Source of the DNA: Candidatus Sulfopaludibacter sp. SbA3
Lineage (GTDB): Bacteria; Acidobacteriota; Terriglobia; 2-12-FULL-54-10
DNA: 10,854 nucleotides
Direction of reading: 5' to 3'
Assembly: GCA_945865705.1 (NCBI GenBank)
Contig: CAMBEY010000080.1
Location: 1 to 10,854, forward strand
Shown: positions 1-6,359 of the stretch, piece by piece
How positions within the stretch are numbered: the stretch's first letter is position 1
Layout of the letters: every line of letters starts with the position of its first letter
Made by a program: the position numbers and the translations under genes
Notes under the pieces: generated by a model
What the model saw: the letters and a program-made list of their open reading frames with translations, nothing else
The model's database searches: none
What the model was told of the DNA's origin: nothing

Positions 1-23
1 CTCGCTGCGCTCGGAATGACGAC
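1..23. repeat. Right half of a dispersed intergenic palindromic repeat (partial)
   Basis: This segment matches the right arm of the complete element near the other end of the window (10596-10618) at 19 of 23 positions, and all four differences are transitions. It contains the core GCTCGGAATGAC, corresponding to GCTCAGAATGAC in the other copy. The left half lies outside the window. It sits about 48 bases before the ccmB start, so ccmB is not tightly coupled to whatever gene lies upstream. Confidence 0.6.
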
Positions 24-70
24 GATTGGATGAGCAACAGCAAGGATATCGCGACTGTGGAATCAAGCTA

Positions 71-835
71 ATGGCACCCACCGCAAAATCCGCAGGCACC
101 TCGGCCGATCCGGCGGCGCTCGATTCCTACGCCCGTGGCGGGGCGCGGCCCGGCGTGTCATTCTTCTCCGCCGCTACCACCATCTTTCTGAAAGATCTGC
201 GCTCGGAGTTTCGCACCAAGGAAGTGTTCAATGCGGCGGCAGTCTTCTCGCTGCTGGTGATCGTCATCTTCAGCATGGCGTTTGAGCCTACCTCGGCGAT
301 GGCGCGCGAGATGTCCGGCGGCTTGCTGTGGCTGGCCTACACGTTCTCCGGGATGTTGGCGCTGAGCCGGACCTTCTCGCGCGAGGTGCCCAACGATTGC
401 CTGATGGCGCTGCGCATGGCACCCATCCCGCCCGCCGCGGTCTATCTGGGAAAACTCTTGAGCAATCTGCTTTTTCTCGGTCTTCTGAATTTGCTGCTGC
501 TCCCGCTGTTCGCGGTCTTCTATAATGTGCGCCTCGACGACAAGCTGTTTACGCTTGTCGGCATCGTATTGCTGGGAAGCTGGGGCCTGGCGGCCGTGGG
601 CACCACCTTCGCGGCCATCTCCACCAGCGTGCGCCTGCGCGAGATGATGCTGCCCGTGCTGCTGTTCCCCATCGAAATACCCCTGGTCCTCTCGCTGGTG
701 GAAGCCACCACGGCAGTGCTGCTCAACAACGACCCGCTGGTAACACCCGGCACATGGCTCGAAATCTGCCTGGGCTTCAACATCATCTTCACGGTGCTGT
801 CACTGATGCTCTTCGATCACCTGCTGGAGGAGTGA
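71..835 (+). CDS. ccmB: Heme exporter protein CcmB (ABC transporter membrane subunit, cytochrome c maturation)
   Basis: CcmB is the integral membrane subunit of the CcmAB ABC complex in System I cytochrome c maturation. With CcmC and CcmD it releases heme-loaded CcmE in an ATP-dependent step. The 254-residue product has a polar N-terminus of about 35 residues, then the family-typical segment KDLRSEFRTKE (41-51). About six hydrophobic segments follow, near residues 54-71, 84-101, 128-150, 160-184, 192-212 and 232-249, and a short cytoplasmic tail ending LLEE. A family member is usually about 220 residues, so the N-terminal extension is slightly long. I chose the ATG at 71. An in-frame TTG at 26 would add 15 unconvincing residues and overlaps the edge of a repeat. 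No clear Shine-Dalgarno is visible. The ATPase gene ccmA is not in the window, and the gene following ccmB is unrelated. Confidence 0.88.
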   Translation: MAPTAKSAGTSADPAALDSYARGGARPGVSFFSAATTIFLKDLRSEFRTKEVFNAAAVFSLLVIVIFSMAFEPTSAMAREMSGGLLWLAYTFSGMLALSRTFSREVPNDCLMALRMAPIPPAAVYLGKLLSNLLFLGLLNLLLLPLFAVFYNVRLDDKLFTLVGIVLLGSWGLAAVGTTFAAISTSVRLREMMLPVLLFPIEIPLVLSLVEATTAVLLNNDPLVTPGTWLEICLGFNIIFTVLSLMLFDHLLEE

Positions 836-885
836 TATAGGTAGCTGGAAATGAGTCATTAGAGTGAGTAGCGATTGGTGCTACA

Positions 886-891
886 TATAAC
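886..891 (+). promoter_or_regulatory. Possible -10 element before the YdeI-family gene
   Basis: TATAAC matches the sigma-70 -10 consensus at 5 of 6 positions and lies about 45 bases before the start codon at 937. No good -35 lies at standard spacing, so this is a weak call. Confidence 0.25.
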
Positions 892-936
892 CGCAACCCG
901 AGCAGACGAGTCCTTAGACTGGCTGAGGCGGTCGGC

Positions 937-1497
937 ATGACGACAGAACTCAAAGCGTTGGACATTCGGAACCGCCAACAATGGCGGACGTGGTTGGAAA
1001 AGCACCATGATTCGAGTCCAGGAATTTGGCTCGTCTCCTATAGAGGCCGGACGCGGGTAAAGTCCATCCCGTACGAGGACTCGGTTCGCGAGGCCCTGTG
1101 CTTCGGGTGGATCGATAGCCTAATCAAACGACTCGATGATGATCGATACGCCCGCAAGTTCACGCCGCGAAAGCCTACCAGCAAGTGGTCGGACATCAAC
1201 CGTAAACGCTGGATGGAACTTAAGGCGTCCGGCCTACTCACTTCGGCTGGCCTCGCCGCCGCACCAACCGGAAACAGGTACGCTCCCCATCCTGCAATCC
1301 CAGACCTGCCAAACTACATCGCCAATGCGTTTAAGGCGAATCCGAAAGCCTGGAATTTCTTTCAGGAGTTGGCACCAACTTACCGCCGGCACTTTGTGGG
1401 CTGGATTCATACTGCCAAACGAACGGACACGAAAGAGAAGCGGATTCGCGAATCGATCGCTCTGCTGGAGTCAGGAAGGAAGCTGGGCTTGAAGTGA
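937..1497 (+). CDS. YdeI/OmpD-associated (OmdA) family protein
   Basis: This 186-residue protein spans the full length of the YdeI/OmdA family, a group of small cytoplasmic proteins often annotated as bacteriocin-protection or OmpD-associated proteins. Their biochemical role is not firmly established. Recognisable family blocks are EALCFGWIDSL (52-62), the FTPRKPTSKWSDINRKR segment (75-91), the short AG-containing stretch near 104-105, and the C-terminal YRRHFVGWIHTAKR (149-162) followed by KRIRESIALLESGRKLG (168-184). The ATG at 937 has a GAGG at 925-928 as a modest ribosome binding site. There is no signal peptide or membrane segment. It lies 101 bases after ccmB on the same strand, with no functional link that I can see. 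It looks like part of the accessory block inserted between ccmB and ccmE. Confidence 0.85.
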   Translation: MTTELKALDIRNRQQWRTWLEKHHDSSPGIWLVSYRGRTRVKSIPYEDSVREALCFGWIDSLIKRLDDDRYARKFTPRKPTSKWSDINRKRWMELKASGLLTSAGLAAAPTGNRYAPHPAIPDLPNYIANAFKANPKAWNFFQELAPTYRRHFVGWIHTAKRTDTKEKRIRESIALLESGRKLGLK

Positions 1498-1524
1498 GAA
1501 TTGATGGCGTGCGCGCGAATATCC

Positions 1525-1704
1525 TCACGCGTGAGGCACGGCGGGGAGTTGCGGGATCTGCTGGATGGCGCGACCTGGTTGCTGGCGGGCGAGGTCCAGG
1601 TCGTAGGTTTTTTACAGGTTCATCCAGAAATCGGCTTCCATGCGGAAATGGCGGCCGAGGCGCAGGGCGATTTTAGTTTGCAAACTAATTGGTCGCGGAC
1701 CGCT
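1525..1704 (-). pseudogene. Remnant of a HigA/VapI-type antitoxin (C-terminal part, interrupted by a stop)
   Basis: Reading the minus strand from about 1704 down to the TGA at 1527-1525 gives a segment typical of the HigA-family addiction-module antidote C-terminus. It reads PISLQTKIALRLGRHF, then RMEADFWMNL, then an in-frame TAA at 1614-1612, then KTYDLDLARQQ. In intact relatives the stretch is FWxNLQxxYDL, so the TAA falls where a Gln codon is expected (CAA to TAA, a single change). The N-terminal helix-turn-helix half is not recognisable upstream: in the same frame the sequence becomes unrelated and meets a TGA near 1737. No HigB toxin gene is visible. I read it as a decayed antitoxin downstream of the intact toxin-antitoxin pair. 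The similarity is from memory of the family, not a search. Confidence 0.6.
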
Positions 1705-1744
1705 GCCGCAAACATCTGAAGCGGCGCTCCTGGTTCACGCCTGA

Positions 1745-2179
1745 CTAGCGGCGAGCGTGGCGCAGTGACCAATTCTCCACTTTGATATCTTTGAAGTGGA
1801 CGAAATCCTTGGCGTTCGCGGTGACAAGCGCCAACCCGTTGGCATGAGCGACTGCCGCGATTTGGCCATCCACAAATGGCGCAGGACGGCCAAGTGCCTC
1901 CAAGCGTGCCCGCTCATGGCCGTGCCATAATGCCGCGATTTCGTCGTAGGGAAGGATTGGAAATGAGGCGCGCACCACATCCAGAAGATAGCTCTCAATG
2001 GCGGCGCGACGTTTGCCCTTGGGAAGGCGGCGACAACCATAGATTAACTCGTGCCACACGGGTGCGGCGATGGCGCACTCCAGGCTGTGCTCATCGAGTC
2101 GCCTGATAATCTCCGGATTGGGAATCGGGGAGACGGGCGAAGATACGATGCTTGTGTCCAGCAGGTAGCGAAGCGTCAA
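1745..2179 (-). CDS. vapC: PIN-domain toxin of a type II toxin-antitoxin system (VapC-like)
   Basis: VapC-like toxins are Mg2+-dependent ribonucleases of the PIN fold that cleave RNA, in known cases often tRNA or rRNA. The 144-residue product has the expected acidic residues: D8 in YLLDTSIVS, E44 in WHELIYG, D104 in PFVDGQIAA and D125 in the TANAKDF segment (T120, N122, D125). It ends with the typical FKDIKVENW block. The likely start is a TTG at 2179-2177 that overlaps the antitoxin stop in the sequence TTGA, a 4-base overlap typical of translationally coupled toxin genes. The antitoxin gene lies immediately upstream on the same strand, so control is probably through antitoxin binding at the shared promoter. 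The RNA target cannot be told from sequence. Confidence 0.88.
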   Translation of the reverse strand: MTLRYLLDTSIVSSPVSPIPNPEIIRRLDEHSLECAIAAPVWHELIYGCRRLPKGKRRAAIESYLLDVVRASFPILPYDEIAALWHGHERARLEALGRPAPFVDGQIAAVAHANGLALVTANAKDFVHFKDIKVENWSLRHARR

Positions 2180-2454
2180 AGTGTAACCTTGCGCCCAGGG
2201 TCTTTATCCCGTTGAACGACGGGAAATCCGTCTTCCAGTCCAATCTTCTGAATTGGGTAATTCCTGCGAAAGTTCTCGTAGGCATCGCCGAAGCGCGGAC
2301 GCTGACCGCGTAGGCGCTGGAAATCCTGGGAGGATAGCACCACCGCCACCGGCTTGCCCCGGCGTGTCAACTCAATTTCCATGCCGGCCTCGGCTTGGTC
2401 GAGAATTGCGGGGAGATGCGACCGGGCCTCCGCGACTGAATATTTCTGTGACAT
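2176..2454 (-). CDS. Phd/YefM-family antitoxin, partner of the PIN toxin
   Basis: This 92-residue protein begins MSQKYSVAEARSHLPAIL, then has EIELTRRGKPVAVVLS and a RLRG segment. That is the standard Phd/YefM N-terminal DNA-binding fold that dimerises and represses its own operon. The C-terminal part (FGDAYENFRRNYPIQKIG onward) would be the toxin-wrapping tail. I chose the ATG at 2454. Upstream in-frame starts would add a Met-rich leader (MVAFMYRMMYIRI) that the family lacks and that overlaps the operator-like motifs. The stop overlaps the toxin start by 4 bases. No clear Shine-Dalgarno precedes 2454. Phd/YefM antitoxins are often paired with PIN toxins as well as with Doc or YoeB toxins. Confidence 0.87.
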   Translation of the reverse strand: MSQKYSVAEARSHLPAILDQAEAGMEIELTRRGKPVAVVLSSQDFQRLRGQRPRFGDAYENFRRNYPIQKIGLEDGFPVVQRDKDPGRKVTL

Positions 2455-2462
2455 GATGCGAA

Positions 2463-2480
2463 TGTACATCATTCTGTACA
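2463..2480 (-). promoter_or_regulatory. Candidate YefM/Phd operator: two TGTACA palindromes
   Basis: TGTACA occurs at 2463-2468 and 2475-2480, with a centre-to-centre distance of 12 bp; the first sits in the 8-bp palindrome ATGTACAT. The E. coli YefM-YoeB operator is described as paired palindromes with TGTACA cores at the same 12-bp spacing. The site lies just upstream of the antitoxin start at 2454, over the predicted transcription start, where a repressor would act. Binding is inferred. Confidence 0.7.
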
Positions 2481-2483
2481 TAA

Positions 2484-2512
2484 ATGCAACCACAGGATAC
2501 GCGGTGCGTCAA
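2484..2512 (-). promoter_or_regulatory. Candidate promoter of the toxin-antitoxin operon
   Basis: On the minus strand TTGACG (2512-2507, 5 of 6 to the -35 consensus) is followed after 17 bases by TTGCAT (2489-2484), a weak -10. Transcription would start near 2477, inside the paired TGTACA motifs, which fits autorepression. Confidence 0.4.
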
Positions 2513-2533
2513 GAGTACCGGCGCGGTATATGT

Positions 2534-2560
2534 CCACGGCGAGAAATACGCTCACCGTGG
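2534..2560 (-). terminator. Hairpin just after the metalloprotease gene, possible terminator
   Basis: CCACGGCGAG (2534-2543) and CTCACCGTGG (2551-2560) form a 10-bp stem with a 7-base loop. In minus-strand RNA the only non-Watson-Crick pair is a G-U wobble. It starts 8 bases after the metalloprotease stop. There is no clear run of U, so it may not be a classical intrinsic terminator. Confidence 0.4.
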
Positions 2561-2567
2561 CTACCGC

Positions 2568-4313
2568 TCAGTCGCTGATCGTCTGGCCTTTGCGTTTTTT
2601 CAGGATGGGGGCGGTCAGGTTGAGTGTCAGCGTGCCGCCATCGCCATTGAAAGCGGTGAGCATGATGGAATAGGTTACGCCAGCCGCCATTGCGAAGGTG
2701 AGCTGCGATTGCACGGTGGCGCTGGCGTCGTCATTGCAGCCCACGCTGACGAATGAGCCGGTGGTCCCGGTGTACACGGAGAGGATGGTGTTGTAGGTGC
2801 TGCCGAAGGTGTCCACGGTGGCACTGCCGGGCACCGCTGGCGTGAAGCGATACCACGCCGATTTCAACTTACTTCCGTTGCCGCACGAGGGCGTGGGGTC
2901 GGTCCCTTCGCTGGTGAAGGCAACGGTGTTCAGTGAGTCAGCGAAGGGGCTGGTGAAGATTTCGCGCGCGTTCGAGAAATTGTCCAGCGGAGTGGTGGCG
3001 GTCCGGAAATTTGAAACAGTAACACGCGTGTTGTCCAGGTTGTGGACAGCATCCGCCGTGACGGCATTCCCCATGGGGTCGCTGGTGAAGGTGTTCAGGG
3101 GATTGGAAAAATAAAGCAGGCGGGTGCAGTTGAATCCACCAACCGCCAAGCACTGGTCGTTGTACGCCATGATGGTGCGCCAGCGCTTGTTTGTGGGCGC
3201 GCCGCCAACAAACGCTGCCTGATTCACATAGCCGTGGCCATAGGCGAATGCCGGGTCAGCCTGATTAGGAGGATAGGTGTCATGCGCCAGGCCCATGTTG
3301 TGGCCCATCTCATGGGCGAAGCTGTAGTTGGGTGAGATGCAGGGGTAGTGCGTCACTCCGAAGGCAAAAGGCGCGAACGTGTTTGAGACCGTGGACTGCA
3401 CATACGCGATGCCGCAGGACTCCGGGCTGTTCACAATGAGCTGCGTGAGGTCGGCCGCGTAGGTGTTGCGCAGCGAGTGAACGCTGTCCATGTGCCCGTC
3501 GGAGGTGCTTTGCAACCGGACGAGGTCCGTCGACATGCTGCCGGACTCAACGTAGGCGATCTCCTCCTTGCGCATCAGGCGGATGCGCTGAATTGCTCCG
3601 CTGTTGGTATAGGCCTGATTGGTCTCGCTGACGCCCAGATCAATCAGCGACTGCATGGCGCTGGTGCCGCCAGCCGATGTCCGCGCCAGGGGAGTGTAGA
3701 CGACGATCAAGTCAATCAGCGAGCCATCATCGGACATCACCGGTGGCTGGTCGGCCGCAGCGACAAGCTCCGGCTCAATCGGCGGCAGCTCCGGCGGAAA
3801 TGCATTGAGGTCCACCTGCTCGATCACGTGTGCCCCGCCGGGCGTGAAGCGTATTGCGTAGGAGCCGTTCGGCGCAGTCACGTTGCCCTGCATGACGGTC
3901 CCATTCACGGCAAGAGTAACGGCGCCAGGTTCCAGATTCTCGATTTCACCCACCCAGACATAGCCCGTGTCCGTGATCTCGATGCGGTTGCGCACGGCCA
4001 CGAATTGCGCGTCGGGAAACAGATTCAGGTCCAGCGTCTGACTCGCTCCCGGACCGCCCCCCAGACCGCCTCCTGGTCCTCCTAAAGACGCGGGCAGCGT
4101 GGCGCGCATCTGCTCGAAATTAATGTTCACCAGTCGCTGCCGCATCACCGTCGCACGCGGGGCCTGTGGTGGAGCGCCTTGTGGCGTGGTGGTCTCACTA
4201 AAGAGGCCGGCAGCCTGCTGGCTTTGCGCCTGCGGTGGCAGCACAAACGAAAACATGAATGCGAACACGAAGAGCGGCATCCACTTGGGCGACTTGTGAT
4301 TTGAGCATGACAT
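2568..4313 (-). CDS. Secreted metzincin zinc metalloprotease (reprolysin-like) with C-terminal PPC-like domain
   Basis: This 581-residue protein is predicted to be exported: a basic start (SNHKSPK), a hydrophobic stretch at about 12-26, and a plausible signal peptidase site after AQSQQA (about 29-34). A glycine-rich linker follows (79-89). The peptidase part spans roughly 195-440. It contains the extended zinc motif HEMGHNMGLAHD (H334, E335, H338, H344) and the downstream Met-turn TIMAYN (M382), which place it in the metzincins, close to the reprolysin/adamalysin-like group. After DNFSNAREI (444-451) comes a beta-rich domain (about 444-568) with SAWYRFTP and ILSVYTG. This resembles the bacterial pre-peptidase C-terminal (PPC) type often appended to secreted proteases. 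The tail ends in a basic KKRKG. The ATG at 4313 gives the signal peptide directly; no strong ribosome binding site is seen. The substrate is unknown. It is probably a monocistronic unit. Confidence 0.88.
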   Translation of the reverse strand: MSCSNHKSPKWMPLFVFAFMFSFVLPPQAQSQQAAGLFSETTTPQGAPPQAPRATVMRQRLVNINFEQMRATLPASLGGPGGGLGGGPGASQTLDLNLFPDAQFVAVRNRIEITDTGYVWVGEIENLEPGAVTLAVNGTVMQGNVTAPNGSYAIRFTPGGAHVIEQVDLNAFPPELPPIEPELVAAADQPPVMSDDGSLIDLIVVYTPLARTSAGGTSAMQSLIDLGVSETNQAYTNSGAIQRIRLMRKEEIAYVESGSMSTDLVRLQSTSDGHMDSVHSLRNTYAADLTQLIVNSPESCGIAYVQSTVSNTFAPFAFGVTHYPCISPNYSFAHEMGHNMGLAHDTYPPNQADPAFAYGHGYVNQAAFVGGAPTNKRWRTIMAYNDQCLAVGGFNCTRLLYFSNPLNTFTSDPMGNAVTADAVHNLDNTRVTVSNFRTATTPLDNFSNAREIFTSPFADSLNTVAFTSEGTDPTPSCGNGSKLKSAWYRFTPAVPGSATVDTFGSTYNTILSVYTGTTGSFVSVGCNDDASATVQSQLTFAMAAGVTYSIMLTAFNGDGGTLTLNLTAPILKKRKGQTISD

Positions 4314-4370
4314 TCTTGTTCACCAATCGACTGGCAAGCAGCTTCAGCGCAGTGGAACCCAGTCAATCAA

Positions 4371-4376
4371 ATTATA
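4371..4376 (-). promoter_or_regulatory. Possible -10 element of the metalloprotease gene
   Basis: A perfect TATAAT reads on the minus strand from 4376 to 4371, giving a start site near 4364 and a leader of about 50 bases. No convincing -35 is present at standard spacing. Confidence 0.4.
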
Positions 4377-4429
4377 TACGCTGCCGCCGTGTCGGGGTTT
4401 CGAGCTGCATGAGCTTGCCTATTTAGATA

Positions 4430-4454
4430 CCCCCGATCAGTCATCGGTCGGGGG
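4430..4454. other. Perfect 7-bp hairpin in the divergent intergenic region
   Basis: CCCCCGA (4430-4436) and TCGGGGG (4448-4454) are exact reverse complements around an 11-base spacer. It lies in the 289-base region between the divergent metalloprotease and glycosyltransferase genes. There is no T-run, and neither gene ends here, so a terminator role is unlikely. Its function is unknown. Confidence 0.45.
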
Positions 4455-4526
4455 ACAGTGGTCGCGCTGCGGAGGAATCACCTGAAGCGGTGCGGGCGGT
4501 TCGTGCAACGCAAGACATTTCCAGAA

Positions 4527-4558
4527 ACCTGACAGGACCTGACAGGAAAGGGTACACT
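4527..4558 (+). promoter_or_regulatory. Tandem CCTGACAGG palindromes overlapping a possible promoter of the glycosyltransferase gene
   Basis: ACCTGACAGG occurs twice in tandem (4527-4536 and 4537-4546). Each CCTG-A-CAGG core is an inverted repeat. The first copy contains CTGACA (4529-4534, 5 of 6 to the -35 consensus), followed after 18 bases by TACACT (4553-4558, 4 of 6 to the -10 consensus). A start near 4565 would leave a leader of about 38 bases. A regulator bound to the repeats would cover the promoter; this is inference. Confidence 0.35.
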
Positions 4559-4602
4559 CCTCTGGGTTGGAAGTTCAGCGAAGCAGTATCACACGTTGCG
4601 CT

Positions 4603-6237
4603 ATGGCTGACCGAACCACTGCCACCATGATTCTTGATTCTCCATTGCTGCGGACGCGGGCGGGGTGCGTGGTCACCACGTTATTGCTGTGTCTCGGCAT
4701 TGGGATGCGCGTGAAGAATCTCGAGATTCCCACGGGGCGCAGTCCGGACGAGACCAACTACACGCTACAGGCGAACCGGTTGCTGAATGAAGGCACCACT
4801 GCCGGATTGCGGGGCATCGCGGCGGAGTATCAAAGTGATCCGGCGGCTCGGCTGGCGGGGCCGCCGACGCGCGCGGGGTATCTGTGGCTGCTTGCCGCGA
4901 CTTTACATATCTCAGGGCGCGTCACGGGCAAGAGCGACGCGAGCGCGGGAGCGATATTATCCTGCGCGACCAGCATCGGCTCGCTGCTGATGCTCACATT
5001 GATCGGCATTCGCTTCTTTCCGCCGTGGGCGACGCTGTTCGCAATGCTCTTCTTCATTGTCTCTCCGGTCGAGCAGGAGCTGGCGCGCCGCGCATGGGCC
5101 GACGCGCTGGTGGGGTTCCTCGGCCTGGCGGTTGTCTACACGGCGGCGGAGATCACTCGCGACTCGACGCGCCGCTTCTGGCAGGTAGCGTTCATCCTGC
5201 TGGGCTGCATTGGGATCGTCGTCAAGGAGTTCGGCGCGGTCATCTTCGCGTTGTGCGCGGCGTGGGTTCTGTGGGTGATGCTGGTCCAGCGCAAGCAGCG
5301 CCGCGAGGGGTTGGCGCTGATGGCGGCGGGGCTTGCCGGTACGCTGGCGTCAATCGGCTGGCTGGCCTATTCCGTCGACGGAGTCGGATCGCTCGTGCAA
5401 ATCGTACTGGACTGGCGCGGCGCCCATGTCGGCAATTTGTACGCGATGGAGTATCAATCCGGCCCCGGCACATTCCTGCTGCGGGCATTTTATGTGATCA
5501 GCCCGATGGCTGGCGTGCTGTGCGCAGTTGGTCTGGCGGTTTTGTTGATCTCGCGCTGGAAGCCGCGCTGGATGCCCGCCGCAGCCGCAGACGAAGCCGA
5601 TCCCGCCGATTGGCAGACGCTCCGCTGGATCGCAATTTTCAGCCTTGGATTTCTGGCCCTGCCGATGATCCTTCCCAACTGGCTCAACCTGCGCTATGTC
5701 AGCGTCCTCTTCGGCCCCTTCTATTTGCTGGCAGGTCTAGGTTTCTGGTTGGTTGCTTCGCTCGGCGGGAACCGGATGAAGGGTATACCACACAAGCTAT
5801 TCGCGGCGGTTCTGATAGTGGGAGTGGTTATCGGAGCGGCTAGTGACGACAAGCGGTTCGACAGGATTTTCGTTTGGGACGGAGTGGGCGACCTATCGGT
5901 CAAGCTGATACTGGATCGCGCCGATTTGTTCGCCGCCGAGAAGCAAGTGAAGCGCGCCCCGACAGCGGAGAATTATCTGACACTGTGCTGGCGCTATGAG
6001 CAGAACTGGAGATACAAGGATTCCATTGCGGCCTGTCAGAAGGCGCTGCAGCTCAGACCCGATTACGCGGAAGCCTACGACCAGCTTGCCGTGGCCTATG
6101 TTGATCTGGAGTTGTGGAATGATGCCATCCAGGCGGCGCAACGGGCCTTGCAGCTCAACCCCCAGTTGCTGAAGGCTCAGGCCAATCTTGCGCGATCCAT
6201 TGCGCAGAAGCGGTCGCGGGATGAGGTGGCAAAGTAA
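4603..6237 (+). CDS. GT-C fold membrane glycosyltransferase (family 39/ArnT-like) with C-terminal TPR repeats
   Basis: The 544-residue product is a multi-pass membrane protein. It has about nine to eleven hydrophobic segments between residues 22 and 412, followed by a soluble C-terminal tail. The first extracytoplasmic loop carries the acidic pair in GRSPDETNY (D49, E50), as in GT-C enzymes that use polyprenyl-phosphate sugars, where an Asp in this loop is catalytic. The NLRYVSVLFGPFYLLAG segment (362-378) resembles the late conserved region of GT39-type proteins. Residues about 453-536 form two tetratricopeptide repeats (SIAACQKALQLRPDYAEAY and DAIQAAQRALQLNPQLLKA), a likely protein-interaction tail. 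I chose the ATG at 4603 over an in-frame TTG at 4567; an ATG at 4627 is also possible. The acceptor is unknown; cell-envelope or protein glycosylation is a guess. No other glycan genes are nearby. Confidence 0.75.
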   Translation: MADRTTATMILDSPLLRTRAGCVVTTLLLCLGIGMRVKNLEIPTGRSPDETNYTLQANRLLNEGTTAGLRGIAAEYQSDPAARLAGPPTRAGYLWLLAATLHISGRVTGKSDASAGAILSCATSIGSLLMLTLIGIRFFPPWATLFAMLFFIVSPVEQELARRAWADALVGFLGLAVVYTAAEITRDSTRRFWQVAFILLGCIGIVVKEFGAVIFALCAAWVLWVMLVQRKQRREGLALMAAGLAGTLASIGWLAYSVDGVGSLVQIVLDWRGAHVGNLYAMEYQSGPGTFLLRAFYVISPMAGVLCAVGLAVLLISRWKPRWMPAAAADEADPADWQTLRWIAIFSLGFLALPMILPNWLNLRYVSVLFGPFYLLAGLGFWLVASLGGNRMKGIPHKLFAAVLIVGVVIGAASDDKRFDRIFVWDGVGDLSVKLILDRADLFAAEKQVKRAPTAENYLTLCWRYEQNWRYKDSIAACQKALQLRPDYAEAYDQLAVAYVDLELWNDAIQAAQRALQLNPQLLKAQANLARSIAQKRSRDEVAK

Positions 6238-6271
6238 TTCGATTGTAATCCGCCGTATTTGCAGTTCGGTG

Positions 6272-6277
6272 TATAAT
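6272..6277 (+). promoter_or_regulatory. Possible -10 element of the peroxiredoxin gene
   Basis: A perfect TATAAT lies in the 122-base gap after the glycosyltransferase, with a predicted start near 6284 and a leader of about 76 bases. No good -35 stands at 16-18 bases upstream, so an activator or another sigma factor may be involved if it is real. Confidence 0.4.
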
Positions 6278-6348
6278 GCGCTGGCCGAGCAAATGTTATT
6301 AGAAGTTGGCGGAATCGCCGACGAGACTGCCGGGCACTACATTTTCGT

Positions 6349-6355
6349 GGAGGAG
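6349..6355 (+). promoter_or_regulatory. Strong ribosome binding site of the peroxiredoxin gene
   Basis: GGAGGAG lies four bases before the ATG at 6360. It decides this start over the upstream in-frame start at 6306, which would add 18 residues not expected in the family. Confidence 0.8.
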
Positions 6356-6359
6356 AGCC

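Noticed and set aside
868..884. Short hairpin GTAGC/GCTAC after ccmB as a terminator
   Set aside because: Only a 5-bp stem with no T-run; expected by chance.
1501..1719. A 72-codon plus-strand frame in the gap after the YdeI-family gene
   Set aside because: The same DNA on the minus strand reads as an antitoxin remnant, which explains the apparent coding character better.
3477..4085. A 202-codon open frame on the plus strand inside the metalloprotease gene
   Set aside because: It is antisense to a well-supported secreted protease, has no domain or ribosome binding site, and reflects codon bias.
4884..5843. A 319-codon open frame overlapping the glycosyltransferase in another frame
   Set aside because: Its product is Arg/Gly/Ala-rich and lacks membrane segments or motifs, while the overlapping frame encodes a clear multi-pass protein with TPRs.
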